DNA of 12,422 nucleotides, from positions 1 to 12,422 of the forward strand of contig JAJBSZ010000026.1 in the NCBI GenBank assembly GCA_020861125.1, in the 5' to 3' direction. The notes beneath the pieces were generated by a model, which saw only the letters and a list, made by a program, of their open reading frames with translations, had not been told where the DNA came from and did no database searches. Shown here one piece after another: positions 7,414 to 12,422 of this stretch (position 1 is its first letter; each line of letters opens with the position of its first letter). This DNA is from Planctomycetota bacterium (GTDB taxonomy: Bacteria > Planctomycetota > SZUA-567). Both the position numbers and the translations under genes were made by a program.

Positions 7414-8341
7414 TATTCCCTCCGCCCTTCCCGAGTACCCTGCCGTCGCGCACGCTTCCGGCCACGAGCCGCTGCCCGGGCAACCGCGCCGCCAGATCCC
7501 GGGCTAACCTTTCGGCCACGGGCGTCTCCACCTGATTGAGAAAAAGCACCCGACGGCCCACCGCCCGCCGCAGCATCTCCCCCGCCATGGCGGCGAGATG
7601 GATGACGGTGACGATATCGCCGGTGCCAATTCCGGTCAGCGCCTGGAAGCGATCCGGCCGGTGTGCGGCCTCGGGCCGGTACGGGAGGCCAAGTAATCCG
7701 GCGCAGCAGACGCCGACGGTGACGGTGGCGCAGGGCGGAATCGCCGGCTCGTGATCCGCCCAGCCTTTGAGCGGTAGGCCGCGCGATCCGTCCGCCTCGA
7801 CGATGGTGATTCCCTCCGGCGGCCGCAGGCGTTTCAATTGGTCGACGCCGAGGCCGCGCAGTTTGTCGCCGTCCTCGCGGCAGGCAAGGGTGACCCCCGG
7901 TGGCAGCGTTCCTTCGCCGGACCATTTTCGGTCCACTACCTCCGGTGGCGGTGGGCGGATGCGGGTGGTGGTGGAAAACAGCACCGGTTGGTGACGGTTT
8001 TCCTGGGCCAGCCGGTTGGCCAAGGCTGTCTTTCCGCCGCAGCCGATCAGAGCGACGAGGTCGCCCGGGACCATCCCGATGGCGGCGGTGAACACCGGAG
8101 GCGGCCAGGGCCGGTAGGTACCCCCCACCGCCAGGTGCACCTCCGGCGCCGCGCCGCCGCCTCGTTGGATAACAGACACGGCCGCCCCGCGCCGATCCGG
8201 CGGCACCCGGAGGGCGATGCCGCAGCCGGCGGCGATGGCGGCAGGCAACGGCATGACCGCTACCGGTTCCCCCGCATCGAGGAGAAGTCGTTCCGCCAGG
8301 ATGGCATGGTGGCTGGAGGGAAAGCTGAGGATCGCATCCAT
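7406..8341 (-). CDS. yqeC: DUF3343 domain fused to YqeC, selenium-dependent hydroxylase accessory protein
   Basis: A 311-residue protein with two parts. Residues 1-60 (AILSFPSSHHAILAERLL, then MPLPAAIAAGCGIALRV with C40) match the DUF3343 pattern: a small domain with a conserved Cys-Gly, often seen near yedF and selD and proposed as a sulfur or selenium carrier. Residues 90-310 match YqeC: P-loop LIGCGGKTAL (98-107), STTTRI, IVEADGSRGLPLKG with E182/D184, a PEAAHRPDRF stretch and FLNQVE. YqeC is a putative nucleotide-binding factor for selenium-containing molybdenum hydroxylases; its reaction is unknown. There is no stop or ribosome site between the parts, so the fusion is real in this sequence. 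The ATG lies 6 bases after the yedF stop with no clear Shine-Dalgarno, suggesting coupled translation. Normal YqeC proteins are about 220-250 residues. Confidence 0.88.
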   Translation of the reverse strand: MDAILSFPSSHHAILAERLLLDAGEPVAVMPLPAAIAAGCGIALRVPPDRRGAAVSVIQRGGGAAPEVHLAVGGTYRPWPPPVFTAAIGMVPGDLVALIGCGGKTALANRLAQENRHQPVLFSTTTRIRPPPPEVVDRKWSGEGTLPPGVTLACREDGDKLRGLGVDQLKRLRPPEGITIVEADGSRGLPLKGWADHEPAIPPCATVTVGVCCAGLLGLPYRPEAAHRPDRFQALTGIGTGDIVTVIHLAAMAGEMLRRAVGRRVLFLNQVETPVAERLARDLAARLPGQRLVAGSVRDGRVLGKGGGNNG

Positions 8342-8347
8342 GGCCGT

Positions 8348-8971
8348 TTACACCGAAAACACGGTGCGGCCAGCCTGGATGGCTTCGACGATGCCGTACA
8401 TGGTGGTGATTTCTCCGACGGCAATCCGATCCCGGCACTGGTAATACTCGACGCAGGTGCCGCAGACGAGGACGGTGCATCCCTTGGCTGCCAGAGCCTG
8501 CACGTCCTGGACGGTATTGGCGTCCGCCAGAACCAGACGCACGCCGGAATTGAAAAATAGGACAGCCTGCGGCGCCGGGTCCAGGCCGGTTAGGGAAAAC
8601 ACGAATCCCTTGATCAGGATTTTGCCCAGTTCCTCGCTGCCGCGCCCGAGGTGATCGGCGCCAATGGCCACGACCAGTCCGGGCGCCGATGCCGGCGGCG
8701 TCAGCGGCGCCGGGACCGGGACGGCAACGGCCTCCGAGTTGTCCGCAGGGACGCCCACATGAATGGCGATACGGAAGTGACCGTCCGGGAGTTCCTGGAG
8801 TTCGTGGCGGTAGCCGGAACCGGCTGCCAGCTTGGCGAGGTTCTCGCCGGCGGTTCGGTTATCCACCGTCACCGCCACCGTGCCGCCGCCGTCCGGCAGG
8901 GCGGCGATGGCCTGCTTCGCCCGCACCACGGGGATCGGACACGGTTGTCCCACTGCATCGATGTGTACCAT
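8348..8971 (-). CDS. yedF: YedF selenium metabolism protein (TusA-like plus DsrE-like)
   Basis: YedF-type proteins are linked to selenium use by gene context; the TusA half is a small sulfur-carrier fold. The 207-residue protein starts with a TusA-like domain (about 1-72) bearing the persulfide-type motif GQPCPIPVVRAKQAI, with C11. A Pro/Ala/Val-rich linker (about 76-97) leads to a DsrE-like domain (98-207) with GRGSEELGKILIKGF, FFNSGV and LVCGTCVEYY (C170 and C173). The cysteines in both halves could pass Se or S between them; that is inference. The ATG has AAGGA five bases upstream and begins 2 bases after the selD stop. The gene is followed at 6 bases by the DUF3343-YqeC gene, so two candidate chalcogen carriers are encoded side by side. 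Confidence 0.92.
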   Translation of the reverse strand: MVHIDAVGQPCPIPVVRAKQAIAALPDGGGTVAVTVDNRTAGENLAKLAAGSGYRHELQELPDGHFRIAIHVGVPADNSEAVAVPVPAPLTPPASAPGLVVAIGADHLGRGSEELGKILIKGFVFSLTGLDPAPQAVLFFNSGVRLVLADANTVQDVQALAAKGCTVLVCGTCVEYYQCRDRIAVGEITTMYGIVEAIQAGRTVFSV

Positions 8972-8973
8972 AT

Positions 8974-10032
8974 CTATCCTTTCCCGGCCTCATCGGGCGG
9001 CACCGAAGCGAACCGGATCGGCCGACTGGGCCCGGGCAGCACCCGCCCGATGACGGCGGCCGCCGGTTCGGCCTGACGCACCGCCGCCAGAAACGCCGGC
9101 GCCACCGCCGCCGGCACGGAAAACAGCAGACCGCCCGAGGTCTGGGGATCAAGCAGTACCTCCTGGTCCGGCATGGCCACCGCCGCCCAGGAGGCTGCGT
9201 CCACCCTTGTTTCCATAAACCGCCGGTTGCGCTGGCCGGCCGCCGTCACCAGGTACTCCGCCGCCAGCGCCCGCGTCCCGGGCAGTACCGGCAGGGCCTC
9301 CGGCCAAACTTCCACGCCGACCTCCCTCCCGGCCATTTCCTGAAGGTGAACCAGCAGCCCGAAGCCGGTGACGTCGGTGCAGGCGGTAGGGGAAAACGCC
9401 GCCGCCGTCCGGGCAGCGGCGGCATTCAGCCGCTCCATGACGGCGAGCGCTTGGCGGTAGTCCCCGTCTTCCGCCATTCCGACCCGTGCCGCCGCCAGGA
9501 TGATACCGGTGCCCAACGGTTTGGTGAGAATGAGGCGGTCATCCGGCCGGCAGCCGCCGTTGTGGAGAATCCGGCCGGGGTCCACCCTTCCGGTTACCGC
9601 CAGACCGTATTTGATTTCCCGGTCGAAGATGGAATGGCCACCCGCCAGGGGAATGCCCGCCGCCGCCAGGGTGCGGGCGCCGCCGTGCAGGATATCCCGG
9701 AGCACCGCCCGGTCCATCTTCTCGGGAAAACACACCAGGTTGAGGGCGAACAGCGGTTCGCCGCCCATGGCGTAGATGTCGGACAGGGCATTGGCGGCGG
9801 CGATGGCGCCGAAGTGGAACGGGTCGTCCACCATGGGCGGAAAGAAATCGACGGTGGAGACGACAGCGGCGTCGCCAAACCGGTACACGGCGGCATCGTC
9901 GCGGTGGTCGTACCCGACCAAGAGGTCGGGATGATTTCCCGGCGGCAGCGACGCCAGGAGGTCGCCCAGCTCACCCGGGCAGATCTTGGCGCCGCAGCCG
10001 CCCGAGGTGCAGGCAGAGAGAATTCCGGACAT
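8974..10032 (-). CDS. selD: Selenide, water dikinase (selenophosphate synthase)
   Basis: SelD makes selenophosphate from selenide and ATP in the cytoplasm, the Se donor for selenocysteine, selenouridine and the selenium-containing molybdenum cofactor. The 352 residues carry the expected features: a glycine-rich N-terminus SGGCGAK with C13 and K16 in the places of the essential Cys and Lys of E. coli SelD, RDDAAVY (44-50), STVDFF (59-64), NALSDIYAMGG, GGHSI (131-135), LTKPLGTG, DVTGFGLL and LDPQTSGGLL. The active-site residue is an ordinary Cys (TGC codon), not selenocysteine. The second cysteine of the E. coli GCGCK motif is Ala here. The ATG has GGGGAG five bases upstream. It follows a 227-base untranslated stretch with promoter-like signals and is almost contiguous with yedF. 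No selA, selB or selC is seen, in keeping with an orphan-SelD cofactor role. Confidence 0.96.
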   Translation of the reverse strand: MSGILSACTSGGCGAKICPGELGDLLASLPPGNHPDLLVGYDHRDDAAVYRFGDAAVVSTVDFFPPMVDDPFHFGAIAAANALSDIYAMGGEPLFALNLVCFPEKMDRAVLRDILHGGARTLAAAGIPLAGGHSIFDREIKYGLAVTGRVDPGRILHNGGCRPDDRLILTKPLGTGIILAAARVGMAEDGDYRQALAVMERLNAAAARTAAAFSPTACTDVTGFGLLVHLQEMAGREVGVEVWPEALPVLPGTRALAAEYLVTAAGQRNRRFMETRVDAASWAAVAMPDQEVLLDPQTSGGLLFSVPAAVAPAFLAAVRQAEPAAAVIGRVLPGPSRPIRFASVPPDEAGKG

Positions 10033-10053
10033 GGTTCTCCCCTCGACGGTTTT

Positions 10054-10114
10054 CCGGTGGGCCTGGGGTTTGCCGAACGGCGCGGCCGCTCGACCGGCGC
10101 ATCCAAGCCACCGG
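10054..10114 (-). promoter_or_regulatory. Structured selD leader, possible cis-regulatory RNA
   Basis: On the minus strand the arm CCGGTGGCTTGG (10114-10103) pairs with CCAGGCCCACCGG (10066-10054): twelve base pairs with one bulged G and one G-T wobble. The enclosed 36 bases can fold into two smaller hairpins (GCGCCG with CGG-C-CGC, and GCC-GTTC-GGC), giving a closed junction just upstream of the selD ribosome site. A TACAAT box (10124-10119) lies immediately before it. High G+C makes chance pairing common, and I do not match it to a known riboswitch. Confidence 0.3.
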
Positions 10115-10118
10115 TACT

Positions 10119-10124
10119 ATTGTA
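10119..10124 (-). promoter_or_regulatory. Candidate -10 box for selD
   Basis: TACAAT on the minus strand matches 5 of 6 bases of the sigma-70 -10 box, in an otherwise GC-rich gap and about 87 bases before the selD ATG. The -35 position holds only TTTTCT at 17-base spacing, a poor match, so activation or another sigma factor would be needed. Confidence 0.3.
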
Positions 10125-10140
10125 GCCCAGGACCAAGCCG

Positions 10141-10192
10141 CAGAAAACTTGTTTCTGGCACCGCCTGGGGCGTGCGCGTTGCCGGTGGTGCC
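10141..10192. other. Two adjacent hairpins after the aminotransferase gene
   Basis: CAGAAA-acttg-TTTCTG (10141-10157) is a perfect 6-bp hairpin with a 5-base loop. Directly beside it GGCACCGCC (10157-10165) and GGTGGTGCC (10184-10192) form a 9-bp stem with one wobble on the plus strand or one mismatch on the minus strand. They lie downstream of the aminotransferase stop and upstream of the TACAAT box, where an attenuator or partial terminator might be. No T-run follows on the minus strand. Confidence 0.3.
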
Positions 10193-10259
10193 GGGACCAG
10201 ACCGGCGTCGCCACCATCCCGCGCCGGCGGTGCGGGCGGCGGCGGCAAGGGCCGCCTGG

Positions 10260-11375
10260 TCAAATGGCAGCGGCGATGCCCCGCAGGGCGGTGACGGCCT
10301 GGTCGACCTCATCGTCTCGGTTAGCCGGTGAAAAGGAAAACCGCACCGCACCCCGTTCTCCCGTTCCCAACGCCCGATGCATCAGGGGGGCGCAGTGCGC
10401 GCCGGCGCGCACTGCAATGCCAAACTCGCTGTCGAGCCGCCGCGCCAGTTCCGCCCCGTCCAGTGTCCGATGGTTGATGGCCACGATCGGCATCCGCTCC
10501 GCCGCCTGGAGATCGCCATACAAAATATAGTCATCCAGCGCCTGTACTCGGGCGACAAATCGCCGCGCCAACCGGTCCGCCGCGGCGAGACCGGATGCCC
10601 CGCGGGCCCGCACGTGGGCGATCCCCGCCGCTAGTCCTGCCAGGCCGGGTATGTTGGGAGTGCCCGCCTCCAACGCCTCCGGCAGGTGGTCGGGCGGCAG
10701 GGGCGAGAATGACGCCGAACCGCTGCCGCCCACCGCCAGCGGTGCCGGGCGGAACCCAGGCCCCAGGCATAAGGCGCCGGTGCCCGGCGGGCCGCAGAGG
10801 GATTTGTGACCGCTGAAGCAGAGAGCAGCGAGGTTGAGGGCGGTGAGATCGAGGGGCAGCAGCCCGGCGGTCTGGGCAGCGTCAACGATCAGCCGAACGC
10901 CCCGGCGGCGGCAGATCGCGGCGATGGCGGTGAGGTCATAGACGGTGCCGGTGACGTTGGAGGCGTGGGTCATGACCACGGCTTCGGTGTCATGGCGGAT
11001 GGCCCGGTCTATATCCTCCGGCCTGAGCCGGCCCGTCTCGTCGACAGGCACGAGGCTAAATGTTCCCCGGCGGTGCAGCGGCCGCAGCACGCTGTTGTGG
11101 TCGGCGGCGGTGGCGACGATATGGCCGCGGACGCCGCCGATAGCGAGGTTGAGGGCGTGGGTGGCATTGGCGGTAAAGACGACCCGGGCCGGATCCCCCA
11201 CCCCAAACATTTCGGCCACCTCCTGCCGGAGCACGAGAAGCAGGCGGAGTGCGGCCAGGGACGGGCCGTGGGCTCCCCGGGAAGGATTGCCGCAGGTATT
11301 CAGAGCTGCCGTCATCGCCGCCGCTACCCCGGGCGGCTTGGGCAGGCTGGTGGCGGCATGATCAAAATACATCAT
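10260..11375 (-). CDS. Class V aminotransferase, cysteine desulfurase-like (EF2568-type, selenium cluster)
   Basis: PLP-dependent enzyme of the NifS/SufS/selenocysteine lyase fold. The EF2568-type subfamily recurs in clusters with yqeB, yqeC and selD and may deliver S or Se from cysteine or selenocysteine; the substrate is not proven. The 371 residues show MYFDHAATSLPKP at the N-terminus, NATHALNLAI, DHNSVLRP with H93, HASNVTGT, VDAAQTAG with D165/Q168, the PLP lysine K191 in FSGHKSLCGPPGTG, GTPNIPGLAGL, and AVRAGAHCAPLMHRALGT with C328 as the likely catalytic cysteine. The upstream ATG of a tandem ATG-ATG (11375) has GGAG five bases away; the second would be 8 away. Its start overlaps the preceding methyltransferase gene by 14 bases. 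An in-frame extension to 11516 was rejected because it lies within that gene and lacks family sequence. Confidence 0.9.
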   Translation of the reverse strand: MMYFDHAATSLPKPPGVAAAMTAALNTCGNPSRGAHGPSLAALRLLLVLRQEVAEMFGVGDPARVVFTANATHALNLAIGGVRGHIVATAADHNSVLRPLHRRGTFSLVPVDETGRLRPEDIDRAIRHDTEAVVMTHASNVTGTVYDLTAIAAICRRRGVRLIVDAAQTAGLLPLDLTALNLAALCFSGHKSLCGPPGTGALCLGPGFRPAPLAVGGSGSASFSPLPPDHLPEALEAGTPNIPGLAGLAAGIAHVRARGASGLAAADRLARRFVARVQALDDYILYGDLQAAERMPIVAINHRTLDGAELARRLDSEFGIAVRAGAHCAPLMHRALGTGERGAVRFSFSPANRDDEVDQAVTALRGIAAAI

Positions 11376-12339
11376 GGCCGCTCCGCGGGTTGGCCGGCTC
11401 GGGCGGCGAGCGCCGGCAAAGACGATGGGCGACCGCCTGGAGAAACCGCTGGTCGGTGCCGCAGCAGCCGCCGACGATATGCAGCGGCAGGCTCCGATCC
11501 AGAGCCAGCACGGCATCGGCCAGCGCTTCCGGATCCTCGGCCCAGACCGTGGCCGCCCCGTCCAGCACCGCCCGCGGCAACCGGGAGGCGTTGGCCTGAA
11601 GGCCCCGGAACCGCCGCCGCACCGTATCCGTACGGTTGCACGGATGGGTCAAGGCGCGGATCAGGGCCTCGGGGTGCAGACAGTTCGCCATGTACTCCAG
11701 GGGCGGCCGAGTGACGGCGCCGTCGATGGTGCTGATGGCGGCAGCCAGGCTGGTGCCGTCGGGCAGGCAACCGGAGGCATCCAGGGTAAAACTCACGATG
11801 CAGGCGATGTCCAGGTAACCGCAGGCGTCCACCAAACCGAGCGCCTCCGGCAGCGTGGGCTGCAGCGGCGCGAAAATGTAGTCCACGCCGGCCGCCGCCA
11901 AATGCTCCACCGTCCAGGCGTGGAACGCTGCCGCCGCCCGCCGGTCCAAGGCCCCTTCGCCCGTGTAGGCGTCGCCCCGGCACCCGACTGTGCCGCCGAC
12001 AAACACGGTTGCGTCAGTCGGCAGTGACCGCAAAAAGGCAACCCCGGCCGCGATCACTTCCGGCCCGTGACCGGAACGGGCCAGCCGCTCCCGGTTGACC
12101 CGACGGGTGGCGGTGTTGGCGAGAAACGGCAGGTGAAAGGCCGAAGCAACGGTGAGGTAGCCGGCGTAGATCGCCTCCAACGCTTTCCGTCCCGCCGGCT
12201 GGCACACGTGGGTCGCCAGGGCGACGGCCGGATCCGGCCGGAGACCGAATTCCGCCCGCAAGCGGGTACCAAGAGCTCCCTCCATGAGGAACAGGGGGAC
12301 TTGGGAAAAAGCTTGGATAAAACCTGAGGCATCACGCAA
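11362..12339 (-). CDS. Homocysteine S-methyltransferase family protein, atypical
   Basis: TIM-barrel methyltransferases of this family (MmuM, BHMT, MetH N-domain, plant selenocysteine methyltransferase) move a methyl group to a zinc-bound thiol or selenol. Visible here: LFLMEGALGT at the barrel start, LANTATRR, GGTVGC, VSFTLDASG followed by PDGTSL, YMANCLHP and VGGCCGTD. The three zinc cysteines are therefore kept (C220, C292 and C293 counted from the TTG). The family's usual Glu in the ETIPS-type strand appears replaced (FAPLQPTLPEA, Pro at that place), so substrate use may differ. Start: TTG at 12339 has GGAGG nine bases upstream. A GTG at 12399 would add 20 Arg/Pro-rich residues with a weaker site, and an in-frame stop lies at 12406-12408. 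The end overlaps the aminotransferase by 14 bases. A role in selenium metabolism is inference from context; ordinary methionine synthesis is the alternative. Confidence 0.8.
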   Translation of the reverse strand: MRDASGFIQAFSQVPLFLMEGALGTRLRAEFGLRPDPAVALATHVCQPAGRKALEAIYAGYLTVASAFHLPFLANTATRRVNRERLARSGHGPEVIAAGVAFLRSLPTDATVFVGGTVGCRGDAYTGEGALDRRAAAAFHAWTVEHLAAAGVDYIFAPLQPTLPEALGLVDACGYLDIACIVSFTLDASGCLPDGTSLAAAISTIDGAVTRPPLEYMANCLHPEALIRALTHPCNRTDTVRRRFRGLQANASRLPRAVLDGAATVWAEDPEALADAVLALDRSLPLHIVGGCCGTDQRFLQAVAHRLCRRSPPEPANPRSGHDVF

Positions 12340-12345
12340 TGGCAA

Positions 12346-12353
12346 CCCCCTCC
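12346..12353 (-). promoter_or_regulatory. Strong ribosome binding site deciding a TTG start
   Basis: GGAGGGGG on the minus strand is the best Shine-Dalgarno sequence near the methyltransferase start. It sits 9 bases (from GGAGG) before the TTG at 12339 and only 3 before another in-frame TTG at 12345. It therefore favours 12339 over the GTG at 12399, which would place this sequence inside the coding region. Confidence 0.5.
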
Positions 12354-12422
12354 GAATGCCGATCCTTCCGCGCGTCGGACGCCGTGGGCGTTCGGCCACT
12401 CCAGGCTACGACCTCATGCTAC

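Larger units (their letters stand above)
10033..10259. other. Intergenic gap in the selenium operon
   Basis: This 227-base gap between the aminotransferase and selD is the only sizeable break in the cluster. It holds a TACAAT box, two hairpins and a long pairing in the presumed selD leader. Frames crossing it show no recognisable protein. I looked for a tRNA-Sec gene (TCA anticodon loop, TTCGA-type T loop) on both strands and did not find one. Confidence 0.6.

Noticed and set aside
5832..7539. Long plus-strand frames opposite xdhC and yqeB.
   Set aside because: They are low-complexity Pro/Arg/Ala-rich shadows of recognised minus-strand genes with no domain signal.
10033..10259. Possible selC (tRNA-Sec) gene next to selD.
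   Set aside because: No 8-bp acceptor stem, TCA anticodon loop or T-loop sequence could be placed on either strand.
12332..12418. A minus-strand open frame of 28 codons that looks protein-like and stops at a TGA overlapping the TTG start of the methyltransferase.
   Set aside because: It is preceded in frame by a TAG at 12419-12421 and has no start codon, so at most it could be the end of an upstream gene with an error; not supportable from this window.
1..12422. CRISPR arrays, insertion sequences with terminal repeats, rRNA or tRNA genes.
   Set aside because: No regular repeat-spacer pattern, transposase motif, or RNA gene signature was seen on either strand.

Overview
The window is high-GC bacterial DNA, roughly two-thirds G+C by eye. 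A lipid A phosphoethanolamine transferase points to a Gram-negative (LPS-bearing) cell. A selenium/molybdenum hydroxylase maturation cluster suggests anaerobic or facultative metabolism. No ribosomal RNA or other phylogenetic marker is present, so the phylum cannot be fixed. A PheT that appears to lack the EMAP-type tRNA-binding domain may be a lineage clue.

Layout. (1) Bases 1-3683, plus strand: the 3' part of pheT, then ettA, an ABC-F translation factor. (2) Bases 3703-5328, minus strand: eptA, convergent with ettA and separated from it by only 19 bases. (3) Bases 5329-5810 hold no intact gene. This stretch contains a probable eptA promoter with a palindrome, a decayed 133-base copy of the middle of ettA (about 90% identical by hand count), and an AT-rich island of about 95 bases. 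(4) Bases 5811-12339, minus strand: seven genes read right to left. They are a homocysteine S-methyltransferase-family protein, a class V aminotransferase of the EF2568/cysteine-desulfurase-like type, selD, yedF, a DUF3343-yqeC fusion, yqeB and xdhC. Most neighbours overlap or lie within 6 bases. The exception is a 227-base gap before selD with promoter-like and hairpin-forming sequence.

How the genes may work together. SelD makes selenophosphate. YedF and the DUF3343 domain look like sulfur/selenium carrier proteins. The PLP enzyme could release Se or S from selenocysteine or cysteine. YqeB, YqeC and XdhC are the accessory set known to accompany selenium-dependent molybdenum hydroxylases (xanthine dehydrogenase-like enzymes with a labile Se ligand on Mo). 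No hydroxylase structural gene and no selA, selB or selC is visible, so the cluster reads as the maturation part of a cofactor-type selenium trait rather than selenocysteine insertion. The least expected members are the methyltransferase at the head of the operon, which lacks the family's usual glutamate, and the carrier-domain fusion to YqeC.
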